The notes: generated by a model from the sequence alone, not told the origin. A stretch of DNA of 61,258 nucleotides from Clostridia bacterium (GCA_017523925.1 JAFWVQ010000013.1:1-61258); one strand, 5' to 3'; positions 32,155-41,421 are shown, counted from the stretch's first letter. Numbers and translations: made by a program.

Positions 32155-33156
32155 ATGAGGAAGCATTACAGGGAGATTGATATTCTTAAGGGATTGGCCA
32201 TCGCGATGGTCATATTCGGGCATTCGATCATCGTTTTTCCGATAAACCTGAACCTGATCCGCCCATACGGCTTTTTCCACAGATTGATGAGCAGCGCGCA
32301 TATGCCGCTGTTCTTCCTCGTGTCCGGCTTCTGCTTCGGCTTTTCAAACTGGAAGGATCATCTCGTGAAAAAAGCGAAGCGGATACTGATCCCATACGTC
32401 GTGTTCGAGCTGCTGATCCTGGTCGCAAACCTCTTTGCAGGCGAGTACATAAATCATTCCACCGACCTTAGGGGCTCGGTGATCGCGGTGCTGACGGGCG
32501 AAAATTATTGGTTCCTCTACACGCTTATGATCATCTTCCTTGTGTTCCCGCTGATAAGAAGGCTGTTTGAAAACAGGGTGATCGGCTTGATAAGCATCGC
32601 CGCGATATGCGCTTTGGGCATGCTTTCGTTCATCCCGAGGACGGCCAATCTCGCGAACGCGGCGAAATACCTTTTCTATTTCTCGATCGGATACTACCTC
32701 AAGCTGCGCTTCAGGCAAAACGAGGAAAAATACATCGCCTTTGCAAAAAAGGTCTCCAAGATCCCCGTGTGGCTCGCATGCTTCGCCTGCTGGACGGCGC
32801 TCGTGTACGCCCTGTATTCGCTCCTCTTGAGGCTGCCGTGGAAGCTTTACCCATCCGTGGAGATCGCCATGGCGCTGCTCGGCATCCTGACGGTATCGGT
32901 ATTTACGGTGCTGATACGCCGCCTCCGCATCTCAAGGCTGTTTGAAGAGGCGGGCAAATACTCGCTGCAGCTCTATCTTTTCAACGGCTTCCTGCTCACG
33001 CTGACGAGGATCCTTCTGATAAACGTGCTGCACATCACCTCCCCGATCGTCATCATCGCGGTCATCTTCTCGGTTTCGTTCTTCTTATCGCTCGCCGTGA
33101 TAAAGTACGTCGTTAAGCCCGTGAAGCTTTTCAGAGTGCTGTGCGGAATGGTTTAG
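32155..33156 (+). CDS. Acyltransferase-3 family membrane protein
   Basis: A 333-residue protein with about ten hydrophobic helices. The start, YREIDILKGLAIAMVIFGHS, with the conserved Arg/Asp and His pattern, and AHMPLFFLVSGFCFGF mark it as Acyltransferase_3. These enzymes O-acetylate or succinylate sugars of polysaccharides, peptidoglycan or lipids. It is behind AGGGAGA with its own promoter and terminator, so monocistronic; the acceptor is unknown. Confidence 0.92.
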   Translation: MRKHYREIDILKGLAIAMVIFGHSIIVFPINLNLIRPYGFFHRLMSSAHMPLFFLVSGFCFGFSNWKDHLVKKAKRILIPYVVFELLILVANLFAGEYINHSTDLRGSVIAVLTGENYWFLYTLMIIFLVFPLIRRLFENRVIGLISIAAICALGMLSFIPRTANLANAAKYLFYFSIGYYLKLRFRQNEEKYIAFAKKVSKIPVWLACFACWTALVYALYSLLLRLPWKLYPSVEIAMALLGILTVSVFTVLIRRLRISRLFEEAGKYSLQLYLFNGFLLTLTRILLINVLHITSPIVIIAVIFSVSFFLSLAVIKYVVKPVKLFRVLCGMV

Positions 33157-33200
33157 GGGAGATACGCAAGCGCAAATGAAAATCGAAAAACAAAATGCAA

Positions 33201-33236
33201 TAAGCCGGAAGGACTTGTTTCCATCCGGCTTATTTT
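33201..33236 (+). terminator. Terminator after the acyltransferase gene
   Basis: TAAGCCGGA and TCCGGCTTA form a nine-pair stem, followed by TTTTG. Confidence 0.85.
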
Positions 33237-33323
33237 GATAAAATATATCATACCAACCACCCAATATCCTCATCCAAACCGGAACTTATATAGTGAAGGC
33301 CTATTGAAAGCGAGGGAGAACCC

Positions 33324-33884
33324 GTGCACGATGCATCAATAATCCGACTTTTCCAAAACCGCGACGAGGCGGCGATAAGCGAGGTGAAGGCCGAATACGG
33401 CTCGGTCTGCGAGAGGGCAGCGCGCAGCCTTCTCGGGGACGCCCATTCGGCGGAGGAAGCCTTTTCCGATGCGCTGATGGCGCTTTGGAACAGCATCCCG
33501 CCCGAAAATCCGCGCTCGCTTAAAGCGTACGTTCTCGGCATCACGAAAAAATGTGCGCTCAAGACGTACCGCGAAAAAACGGCGAAAAAGCGCGGCGGCA
33601 ATATCCGCATAGAATCGCTCGATGAGCTGGCTGCGTACATCCCGGGCGGCGAAGGAGCGGAGAGCCGCGCCGAAGCAAGGGCGCTGAGCGAGCTTTTGAA
33701 CCGCTGGCTCGGAGAGCTTCCCGCCGAGGATCGCGCATTGTTCCTTAAAAGGTATTGGTTTGAGGAATCCGTTTCGGATATCGCCAAAGCGGCGGGCGAA
33801 GCGCCATCGTGGGCTTCAAGCCGCCTGTTCTCTCTTCGCAAAAATCTTAAAAGCTATCTTGATAAAGAGGGGTTTTCGGTATGA
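33324..33884 (+). CDS. ECF-type RNA polymerase sigma factor
   Basis: A 186-residue sigma-70 family protein starting at GTG behind GAGGGAG. The sigma-2 region is IIRLFQNRDEAAISEVKAEY to DALMALWNSIP; the sigma-4 region is LGELPAEDRALFLKRYWFEE with a helix-turn-helix (SVSDIAKAAGEAPSWASSRL). Its stop overlaps the start of the 1032-residue membrane protein (ATGA-type, 4 bases), the usual arrangement for an ECF factor and its membrane regulator. A GGAAC near 33281 could be the -35 of an autoregulated ECF promoter, but I see no firm -10. Confidence 0.9.
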   Translation: MHDASIIRLFQNRDEAAISEVKAEYGSVCERAARSLLGDAHSAEEAFSDALMALWNSIPPENPRSLKAYVLGITKKCALKTYREKTAKKRGGNIRIESLDELAAYIPGGEGAESRAEARALSELLNRWLGELPAEDRALFLKRYWFEESVSDIAKAAGEAPSWASSRLFSLRKNLKSYLDKEGFSV

Positions 33885-36800
33885 ATAAGAAAGAAACCGT
33901 TTATGAAGCGCTTACGAACATTAAGCGCGAATATGTTGAGGAAGCCGAGAGCTTTGAATTCAAAAAGCGCCGCATCTCATGGCAGCGCGTGCTCGGCATC
34001 GCGGCAGCCGCCTGCCTTGTTGTGGCGATGGCGGCAATTGCCATAATTCCCAAGCGCGAAAGGGGACAGTGGGCGGCGAATAATCCGACCGCAGCTCCGA
34101 TAAGCTCGGGTGCGCCGACGGAGACGAACGAGCCGACGGAGACGGATGCGCCGATAAGCACCGGTGAACCCGTGGATGAAAAGCTGCTGGTATTCCACCG
34201 CCCGAACTCGCTTATCGAGTTCTTCGCCGCGCCGGAGCTAAGCGACGCGGAGTTCGCCCGCTTTATTCGCGCCAACGGCTACGAACGCTTTGGCATTGTC
34301 ACGAAGGATGACCTGCGCGCGGTTATCGACCTGATGAACGAGATTCCATTTCCAATCCGCGCCGATCTGGATTTTAACGTGTTCCACATCAAGCTTGACG
34401 GCGAAACAAACAGCTACTGCGCTCAGTATTGGCTTGATGAAGGCGGCATCGGAAGAGTATGCGCATTCAGCGGCGACCTCAGAGGTGAGCTCAGCTCCGC
34501 GGATATGATTGACAGAATATCGAACAGCGGCGAGCCGGTTGACTTTGCAGAGCATGAGCATATAAAACGCCTCAATCTCCGCCGCGACGATGAAACCTTC
34601 CGCTTTATGGCGGATATTGACGGACGCTTGGTGAACATATCGCTCCAGGCGCACTCGGTCGAGGAAGCGCTGGAAACGGTGCTCGCGTTCGACTTCGGCA
34701 GAATGGGGGATAACCCGCCAAGCATAGTTGCTTCACTTTGGAGCGGCATTGAGAATCTGAACTTCTGCTTCGAATCGCGCGAAGAGCTTGCCGCGTTCAT
34801 CTCATCGCTCGATATGCAAGATGCAGAGTTCAACGGGTTTATTGAGAAGTATAATGATTATTTCGTGAATACCAAAGCGGATGTGAGAGCCGTTTTGAGC
34901 AAGGCGGAGGGCATCGTTTTTCCGCAGCCCGAGGGCCGCATATTCAATCTTATGGGCATTGGTTTGAGCAGCGAGCTTGAAGGAACGTTCAGCCTGAGGT
35001 ACGATCTCTCGAAGGGAAAGGAGCTCCGGATCGATATTTACAGCGATCCGAATAGCCGCTTGGAGGATATGGGAGCAGAGGTGTTCGCGGTTGAGCTTAA
35101 CCCCTCGTCCCCGATATGCGAGCTCAGAGGCGTTAGCCGCAAAACTGCGCTTGGCGACGGGCGCTGGCGGGAGGAACAGCATTTCTCGGGCAGGCTCGGC
35201 GAAAGGTTTATCCGGATCGAAGCGATGAACTGCACAAGAAGCGAAGCCGAGAGCCTTATCCGCTCCTTTGGGTACGAAACGCTTGAGAGTCTCGCCTTCC
35301 CCTCGAATACGGACAGCGAGCTGCCGTATTGCCCGATCTATCTGACGGGACTCGATGAGCTTAAGGGATTTGCTTCCGCCGCAGCCATGAGCGATGCGGA
35401 GTTTGAGCGCTATCTTGAGAGGAATGCGCAGAATATGCTCGGCATTCGCAGCCCGATCGATGCGGCGCGGGCGCTTGAATACCTTGATTCGCTCCCGTTC
35501 CCGATCTCCGCGGATCAAGCGCTTGGCAGCATAGTTTTCACACCGGCAGACGGCGAATACATAATTCATTACGACACCTGTTCGTTCAGAAGCTGTGCCG
35601 AATACGGTGAAAACGGTATGTTCGCAACCTTCGATGAGATAGCGGCGGCTCTCGATGTTTCCATGATAGACACGGGCGCTCATACGCATATCGGCAGGCT
35701 CTGCAAGCTGAACCGAAACGTTCCGGAAGAATATGACGAGCCGACCTACTATGCCGAGATCGACGGGAAGCTCGTTGAGATCACAGCGGTCTCACGTCCT
35801 GCCGAAAAAGCGGTAGAGGAGATACTTTCCTTCGATTTCGGCTCGGCGAGCGAGCTTATCGGCAACAGCGGGCAAACGCAGAGCGTTTACACAAACGATT
35901 GGTTCATAGACACAGCGTGGGAGTATGCGCGCCTTGCAAACGAGGTTCACGGCTATGCTTTCACAAAACAGAGCGCATCGCAGTGGCGCAGCGGCGAGCA
36001 GAGGACCGTCAGCTTCCACACCGAGGAGGATGAGCGCCTTTCGGTGGCATTTCTCCGCGATCACAGCGGGGAATGGTTTGTGGAATATAACATCATCATG
36101 GGCAAATGGCCCGAGGACGGCGAGTTCGACGATCTGAACGTGAATTGGGACGAGCTTCGGTTTGACGGCGTCAGCGTTACGAAAGCGGAGCTTGAGCGCG
36201 CGGGGTACACTCTTTCGGGAGGGGATGACGATCTTATCGCCGTTTCGCAATACTGCGGGGATCTTATCAGCGCCAAATACACCGGCTGCTCCGAGGATAA
36301 TGCGCTGCGCTGCTATGAAGCGAGGGCGATCAGCCCGAGGCTGATCAGCCTGCCGCTTTTCAGCAACGGCTATGCCGAAAGCATGGTGAGGCTCAGGCTG
36401 CGCCCCGTCAACACAAGGGTGTTCACATGGGCGCACGGGGATAACGAATGCGCCATAGCGGGGGCGGACGATGAAATGCCCGGCTATATGTGCGATGGTA
36501 TATCTTTGCGGATCGAGCGCACGGAGGACGGCTTCAACTGCCTGCCCGGCGTTTACGACGGCACCGTAAACTGGTGCAATATCTCCCTTGTGGATGACCC
36601 GATGGGCATTCTTCAGCTGAATATAGGAAGAATACTCGCCGAAAATGCCGACTCAAGCTCCATCGAGAGCGACGGTATGTGGATCATCCGTTTGAGCTAC
36701 GGCATGGATTGGGAATGGTTCGAGCGGGAATACGGCGAGGCTGCCTGGCCCAAGCTCGTTGAGAGGCTCAAGCCCGGCTCGATAACGCGCGAGATCGAGA

Positions 36801-36979
36801 GCAGGACTATGTGCATGCTTGCGATGCGCGGCGCGCTGAACGCGCCCGAGAAGAATCGCTCGGGCTTCGGCGAGCTCCTTGCCCATCAGCGCGCGCACGA
36901 TGAAGGCGCGTTCTCCTACTGTCTGTCCGAGCTCAGCGAGCAGCAGCGGGCGGTGATAGATGGAATCGTTGGGAATTAA
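33881..36979 (+). CDS. Giant membrane anti-sigma-like protein with repeated outer domains
   Basis: A 1032-residue protein coupled to the ECF sigma gene. Residues 1-45 are cytoplasmic and charged (MNKKETVYEALTNIKREYVE), as in small anti-sigma proteins, then one membrane helix (VLGIAAAACLVVAMAAIAII). A Thr/Pro-rich linker (ETNEPTETDAP) leads to a large outer region with at least three copies of a roughly 170-residue module. Each module starts near (S/E)LxxFxxxxxMSDAEFxxF, contains IPFPI or a variant and often ends in FDFG; copies begin near residues 107, 298 and 478. The last 300 residues are less similar. The same module appears in the broken lipoprotein at 38439. It could sense an envelope signal for the sigma factor. 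Confidence 0.8.
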   Translation: MNKKETVYEALTNIKREYVEEAESFEFKKRRISWQRVLGIAAAACLVVAMAAIAIIPKRERGQWAANNPTAAPISSGAPTETNEPTETDAPISTGEPVDEKLLVFHRPNSLIEFFAAPELSDAEFARFIRANGYERFGIVTKDDLRAVIDLMNEIPFPIRADLDFNVFHIKLDGETNSYCAQYWLDEGGIGRVCAFSGDLRGELSSADMIDRISNSGEPVDFAEHEHIKRLNLRRDDETFRFMADIDGRLVNISLQAHSVEEALETVLAFDFGRMGDNPPSIVASLWSGIENLNFCFESREELAAFISSLDMQDAEFNGFIEKYNDYFVNTKADVRAVLSKAEGIVFPQPEGRIFNLMGIGLSSELEGTFSLRYDLSKGKELRIDIYSDPNSRLEDMGAEVFAVELNPSSPICELRGVSRKTALGDGRWREEQHFSGRLGERFIRIEAMNCTRSEAESLIRSFGYETLESLAFPSNTDSELPYCPIYLTGLDELKGFASAAAMSDAEFERYLERNAQNMLGIRSPIDAARALEYLDSLPFPISADQALGSIVFTPADGEYIIHYDTCSFRSCAEYGENGMFATFDEIAAALDVSMIDTGAHTHIGRLCKLNRNVPEEYDEPTYYAEIDGKLVEITAVSRPAEKAVEEILSFDFGSASELIGNSGQTQSVYTNDWFIDTAWEYARLANEVHGYAFTKQSASQWRSGEQRTVSFHTEEDERLSVAFLRDHSGEWFVEYNIIMGKWPEDGEFDDLNVNWDELRFDGVSVTKAELERAGYTLSGGDDDLIAVSQYCGDLISAKYTGCSEDNALRCYEARAISPRLISLPLFSNGYAESMVRLRLRPVNTRVFTWAHGDNECAIAGADDEMPGYMCDGISLRIERTEDGFNCLPGVYDGTVNWCNISLVDDPMGILQLNIGRILAENADSSSIESDGMWIIRLSYGMDWEWFEREYGEAAWPKLVERLKPGSITREIESRTMCMLAMRGALNAPEKNRSGFGELLAHQRAHDEGAFSYCLSELSEQQRAVIDGIVGN

Positions 36980-37060
36980 TAGTGAATAGTGAATGGTGAA
37001 TAGTGAATGACGAATAATGAATAGTTGAGGTTGGAATTCCTACGGAATTTCGTAAGAATT
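36976..37060 (+). repeat. Dispersed repeat copy 6
   Basis: TGAATAGTGAATGGTGAATAG and related units, then GTTGAGGTT and GGAATTCC-TACG-GAATTTC. It begins at the stop codon of the giant membrane protein gene. Confidence 0.9.
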
Positions 37061-37144
37061 AAGCTTTGTGTTTCGCCGATGCGTCCGCTGCATACGCCTG
37101 CCAAAGAAAAGGCAGGCGCGGCGGGCGCTGAGAAAGGAGAGAGA

Positions 37145-38380
37145 ATGAAAAAGCCGTATTTACTGATGTTTTTGATGTTCGCGCTTGCACTTTTCGCGCT
37201 TGCCTGCGGCGAGAGGAACACGATGCCCGAAAAGGATGTACAGAAGCATATGCCGGCAGTGCAGACAGAGCCGCCCGCGGAAACGGAAAAGCCGAGCGAG
37301 CCGACCGAAAGCCCGTTCATAGTGCCGCCGAGCTATGAATTCGGCGATATTTTCCCTTCGAATATGGGGGAGGACGGGGGCGAGCATCTGTTTGATGAAT
37401 GGTGCATCTTCCGTTCGGAGGAGGATTTTACGGATGCATACGTTCATGCGATGGAGGATCGCGCACCGTTCAGTGAGTTTTTCACGATGCGCGGGGGCGA
37501 TCATTACTATGTTTCGGCGAACGTTCCCGATGGCGCGGCGCTCGAACACATGGAGTTTCGTTACAGCCTGATAAGGTTCGTATACGTTGATGAAAACGAT
37601 GCGAAAAAGCGCTATTACTTTGAATGGGAGATGGATTTCGATCCGGGTATGCTCGAACGCTCGCTGAACGAGTATTGTTTTGGCTTCGAGCGGATGGAGG
37701 AGTTTTACCTTCCCAAAAGATGGCTGCACGAGCCGCAGATGGATGCTCTGAACGCTTTTTTGATAGAGGACGGGCAGGTGTTCTTTGCAAGCGTTCCCAA
37801 AGAGCTCGGCTTGGAGGGGCTCAGAAGCTTTATGCGCCGCGTTAAGGTGGATCTTCCCGAACCGGAAATAGAGAGCGTTGCCAAGCTGACCTTTTACAGC
37901 CTCGAAGCCTGCCTTAAAGCGATAGCGGAGGACAGGGATAAGCCCCGTAGCCTGCTTTACGGTCTCGGCGGCATATACGCGCCCAAGGGCGAGGCAGGGA
38001 GAATCAAAAGCATAACGATAAACCGCGAAGCCGTTGTTTTAAATTTTACGGACAGCGATTACGGCTACTGGCGAATGCTCAGAGAAGCTGAACCGAGCGC
38101 GGAAATGCTGCTTGAGGAAGCCAAGCGCTATATGAACATGTACCCCGATCCGCAGCATCCGTTCCACACGCGCGACAGCCTGCATCAGGTGGGCGATATA
38201 ATGGTTGTGGTGTCGCTCGTACCAAGTTGGCATGATTATAAGTATGCAGAGATGTACTTTATCTCCGAGGGAAGGGCGTTTTCGGCCACCGACGTGAACG
38301 TAAAGCTCGATGAGAGCGGCGAGCCCGATGCGGAAAGGGTAAAGCGGCTCTGCGAGGCGGAGTTCATCAAGGCTCGATAA
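37145..38380 (+). CDS. Lipoprotein of unknown function
   Basis: A 411-residue protein starting at 37145 behind AAAGGAGAG. The signal peptide ends in a lipobox (ALFALACGE), then a Thr/Pro/Glu linker (VQTEPPAETEKPSEPTESPF). The remaining 340 residues are a domain I do not recognise, with FRSEEDFTDAYVHAM near its start. The first 50 residues are nearly the same as those of the next gene at the DNA level, while the rest differs, so the signal/linker segment has been duplicated. It may belong with the ECF sigma locus upstream. Confidence 0.78.
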   Translation: MKKPYLLMFLMFALALFALACGERNTMPEKDVQKHMPAVQTEPPAETEKPSEPTESPFIVPPSYEFGDIFPSNMGEDGGEHLFDEWCIFRSEEDFTDAYVHAMEDRAPFSEFFTMRGGDHYYVSANVPDGAALEHMEFRYSLIRFVYVDENDAKKRYYFEWEMDFDPGMLERSLNEYCFGFERMEEFYLPKRWLHEPQMDALNAFLIEDGQVFFASVPKELGLEGLRSFMRRVKVDLPEPEIESVAKLTFYSLEACLKAIAEDRDKPRSLLYGLGGIYAPKGEAGRIKSITINREAVVLNFTDSDYGYWRMLREAEPSAEMLLEEAKRYMNMYPDPQHPFHTRDSLHQVGDIMVVVSLVPSWHDYKYAEMYFISEGRAFSATDVNVKLDESGEPDAERVKRLCEAEFIKAR

Positions 38381-38438
38381 GCGCGAGCCTTATCGGCTTG
38401 GATCGAGGAATGCGAAATGCTTTATAAAGAGAGGAATT

Positions 38439-39239
38439 ATGAAGAAGCTTGTAAAGTCAGCCGCGCTTATGCTTGCGGCGGTATTCGCGCTTTTTGCGCT
38501 TGCCTGCGGCGAGAGGAACGCGATACCCGAAAAGGATGTACAGAAGCCTACGCCGGCGGCGCAGACAGAGCCGCCCGCGGAAACGGAAATACCGAGCTAA
38601 CCGCCCGAGGAGGACGACAGGTACTCGCTCGATCTGGATTTGCACGGCGCGGATGCGCTGAGCGAGTTCTTTGCGGTGCTTGATAAGAGCGACGAGGAGT
38701 TCAATGAGTACCTGCGCAAAATGACGATCGAATTTCCGAGCGTCGGTGAATCGGTGATCATAGGCATTGGCTCAAGGGCTGAAGCCAAGGCCGTTGCGGA
38801 GCTTATCGAGCGCATACCCTTCCCGATCGCGCCGGAGTATTGCTTCACAAGCTTCAGGCTCACAAGGTATCACGGCATCTATGAGTATAATATCGGCTAT
38901 CAGCTTCAGGGCAATGGGTACGACGGCATCGATATTGCTTTGATCGGCTTTTCGGGAGCCCTGAACGGAGAGGACAGCGGCGCCGATGCGCTCGACCGCA
39001 GGCTAGAGGGCGCGAGAGAGGGGTTTTACTATCCGATGGATGCCGAGGGCACCCGCATAACAAGGTTATACGGCGACAATGGCGTCTTTGCCAACTACAA
39101 ATATTTTCATGCGGAGATAGACGGGCTTTTTATGGAAATAACGACATGGCAGTACTGGTTTGATGCTAAAAGCTTCGATTTCGGAAGCGTGAAGGAAGCG
39201 CTCGAAAAGGGGCTGATACGCACCTTCGATGCGGAATAA
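38439..39239 (+). pseudogene. Lipoprotein gene interrupted by an in-frame TAA
   Basis: From the ATG at 38439 the frame reads MKKLVKSAALMLAAVFALFA then LACGE (lipobox) and a TEPPAETEIPS linker, then TAA at 38598-38600. It continues in the same frame without another stop to 39239, encoding PPEEDDRYSLDLDLHGADAL and a module like those of the giant protein (SEFFAVLDKSDEEFNEYL, ERIPFPIAPEYCF, FDFG end). The sister gene has GAG where TAA stands, so two base changes separate them. It is either a recent pseudogene, a sequence error or, less likely, a read-through gene. Confidence 0.75.
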
Positions 39240-39262
39240 AGAGGAATAATACCGTTTAACTT

Positions 39263-39304
39263 ACAGCAAAAAGCCGGGGGAAGGAAACCCTCGGCTTTTG
39301 CTGT
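39263..39304 (+). terminator. Bidirectional terminator at the end of the lipoprotein locus
   Basis: ACAGCAAAAAGCCG...GGG and CCC...CGGCTTTTGCTGT form a long stem with A- and T-rich flanks. It serves the convergent genes on both sides. Confidence 0.85.
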
Positions 39305-39355
39305 GTAAGAGAGAGTGAGACTATGAGAACATAACAAGATCCATTGAGCGCTTGC

Positions 39356-39886
39356 TCAAGCGAGGATGAAGGCGTTCAGCACGATGAGCAGCGCGGCGGA
39401 GGCGGCAAGGGTTATCAGCATCGAGAGCCTGCGGCGGCCGCTTTTGCGCTCGATCCGCGCCTGTGCGGAGCGGGAGAGCCGCTTCTTCTCGCGGCGAAGA
39501 AGCGCGAGATCGGCCTTTGCGTCGGTATAAACGCCGATCGCGATATAAACGATCGCGGCGATGCAGAGGATGGGCGTCAGTCCGACGATCAGAAAATCGA
39601 TGCCGCCATCGTATTGATCCGCGCCGATCGCCGCAAACATGACCGCGGAAAGCGCCGCGATCAGCAGCAGCGAGAGCGCAACGTTCAGCGCAATGCCGCG
39701 CAGCACTCGGGAATGGAGCCTTGAATAGCTGCTGTACGTCAGTTCCCCAAGCCCCTTTGCGCCGGGTGCGCGGTAGGCGGAGCGGAACGGGGCGGTGAAC
39801 ACGGGTCTTGCCGGCTGCGCCGCGCGGAAGGAAAGCTGCGACGGCACTGCGTCGTCGTTGTAAGCGATGCTGCCAATTATCTTCAT
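39356..39886 (-). CDS. Small multi-pass membrane protein of unknown function
   Basis: A 176-residue protein behind AAGGAGG. Residues 1-55 are hydrophilic; then helices at about 63-85 (GIALNVALSLLLIAALSAVM), 95-120 (FLIVGLTPILCIAAIVYIAI) and 155-175 (LSMLITLAASAALLIVLNAF), with a basic loop between the last two. I do not recognise the family. A 23-residue hydrophobic peptide gene lies 63 bases upstream on the same strand. Confidence 0.7.
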   Translation of the reverse strand: MKIIGSIAYNDDAVPSQLSFRAAQPARPVFTAPFRSAYRAPGAKGLGELTYSSYSRLHSRVLRGIALNVALSLLLIAALSAVMFAAIGADQYDGGIDFLIVGLTPILCIAAIVYIAIGVYTDAKADLALLRREKKRLSRSAQARIERKSGRRRLSMLITLAASAALLIVLNAFILA

Positions 39887-39949
39887 AACTGCCTCCTTAT
39901 TATTTCGTAAGTAGATGGGAAAAAGAGGTATCCTATGCTGCGCTCGGAC

Positions 39950-40021
39950 TCATTTGTCCTTGAGCAGCACCTTCATGATCTCGTATCCGCCCACCAGGAT
40001 AAGGAAAACCCACCAAAGCAT
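39950..40021 (-). CDS. 23-residue membrane peptide
   Basis: ATG at 40021 follows a perfect GGAGG (40030-40034) at 8-base spacing. The peptide MLWWVFLILVGGYEIMKVLL ends KDK and is a single hydrophobic helix with a basic tail. The ribosome site is among the best in the window, which argues that this is translated. It could be a small membrane regulator or a type I toxin-like peptide; no antisense RNA is evident. Confidence 0.6.
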   Translation of the reverse strand: MLWWVFLILVGGYEIMKVLLKDK

Positions 40022-40220
40022 TTTGAGCACCTCCGTTTTGAGTTTCGGTCTTAAACACAGTGGGTTATTCGAGCCGTTTTTTCTGCTCAAGCGTATGATA
40101 CAACGATTTTTCTGTTCTGCAAATACCAAAATATGTACTTTGCACCGCCTGGGGCGGAAAAATGAGGCAAATTTGGCGGCATCTGCCTTGAAATTGCCCG
40201 TAAAGGGCGTGTTTTTGCAC

Positions 40221-40249
40221 TTGCCATGCCGCGCGCGGGAGGTTATAAT
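40221..40249 (+). promoter_or_regulatory. Promoter of the EamA gene, implying a leaderless mRNA
   Basis: TTGCCA and TATAAT are 17 bases apart, and the ATG lies only 7 bases after the -10 box, where transcription should start. A GGGAGG lies within the spacer and would not be in the transcript. Confidence 0.75.
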
Positions 40250-40255
40250 CATAGT

Positions 40256-41233
40256 ATGAAAAACAGCTTCCGATCCATATTCCTGCCGCTCCTGACCGCC
40301 GCCATCTGGGGCACGGCATTCGTGGCGCAGGACGTTTGCGCGGGCAACGTGCCGCCCGTTACCTTCAACGCGATTCGCTTTGCGCTTGCGGTGGTTTTCC
40401 TTTTGCTCGTGAAGGGCGTTATCTCCGCCTTCAAAAAGGGGCGTAAAAGCGTCGAAGCGGGCGGCGGCCAAGCCGTGGGAGCGCTTCGAAACGGTGCGGG
40501 CGAAGCTTGGCGCACCGAGCGCCTCTCGGGCATGCGGACCCTGCTTATCGCGGGCGCGCTCTGCGGCTTTGCGCTCGCCGTTGCATCCAATCTGCAGCAG
40601 GCGGGCATGGAGGCCGGCACGGATTCGGGCAAGGCGGGCTTCATCACCGCGCTGTACGTGGTGCTCGTGCCGATAGGCGAGCTGCTTCTCAAAAAGCGCT
40701 TCCCGAAGGTGTTCTGGGCGGGGCTTGCGCTCGCGCTCGTGGGGCTGTACCTGCTCTGCATCAGCGGAAGCTTCACGCTTGCCCCGGGCGACCTGCTGCT
40801 TCTGCTCTGCGCGGCGGCGTTCGCGGTGCAGATACTGCTGATAGACAGGTTCGCGGGCAGCCTCGATCCGATAAGCTTCTGTATCGCCGAATTCGCCTTT
40901 GCGGCGGTCTTTTCGGCGGCGCTTGCTCTTTTCATCGAGAGGCCGGATTGGGCGAAGGTGCTCGAATACGCCCTGCCGATACTCTACGTTGCGATCTTCT
41001 CCTGCGGCATAGCGTATCTGCTTCAGATAGTCGCGCAGCGCGAGGGCGATCCCGCGATAGTTTCGCTGCTGTTCAGTATGGAATCCGTGTTTTCGGTCAT
41101 CGGCGGCGCGATCATACTCTCCCAGCGTATGACGGCGCGCGAATACGCGGGCTGCGCGCTGATACTGCTTGCGGTGATCATCGCCCAGCTTCCCGAGGGC
41201 AGGGGACGGCGAAAGGCGAAAAGCGAGCGGTGA
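40256..41233 (+). CDS. EamA/DMT-family transporter
   Basis: A 325-residue membrane protein with ten helices in two EamA halves (LLTAAIWGTAFVAQDVCAGN at the start; LYVAIFSCGIAYLLQIVAQR and LLFSMESVFSVIGGAIILSQ near the end). Such transporters export amino acids or other metabolites. The start at 40256 fits the family N-terminus. A charged insert (KKGRKSVEAGGGQAVGALRN) of about 35 residues follows helix 2. No partner gene is adjacent. Confidence 0.9.
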   Translation: MKNSFRSIFLPLLTAAIWGTAFVAQDVCAGNVPPVTFNAIRFALAVVFLLLVKGVISAFKKGRKSVEAGGGQAVGALRNGAGEAWRTERLSGMRTLLIAGALCGFALAVASNLQQAGMEAGTDSGKAGFITALYVVLVPIGELLLKKRFPKVFWAGLALALVGLYLLCISGSFTLAPGDLLLLLCAAAFAVQILLIDRFAGSLDPISFCIAEFAFAAVFSAALALFIERPDWAKVLEYALPILYVAIFSCGIAYLLQIVAQREGDPAIVSLLFSMESVFSVIGGAIILSQRMTAREYAGCALILLAVIIAQLPEGRGRRKAKSER

Positions 41234-41330
41234 TCGGCGGTCGGCGGTCAGTGGCTAGTGGTTAGTGATCGGTGATCGGTGGACGGTGAACGGTGAATGA
41301 TCGAGGCTGAAATTCGAGGGGAGCTATTGT
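41234..41330 (+). repeat. Degenerate dispersed repeat (copy 7)
   Basis: TGATCGGTGATCGG and GTGAACGGTGAATG units followed by GAGGCTGAAATTCGAGGGGA resemble the dispersed repeat with many changes; the palindrome is damaged. It begins at the stop of the EamA gene. Confidence 0.6.
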
Positions 41331-41421
41331 TAATCACCCCGTACGGCACCCTTCGCGGCGCATACGCTCCAAACCGCCCCGCACAGCGAGGTTCTTTCGT
41401 GCGAATACGAATTTTTCGGTA

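Noticed and set aside
38598..38600. Stop-codon recoding in the lipoprotein gene
   Set aside because: TAA is rarely recoded, no stimulatory element is visible, and no other gene here needs recoding.
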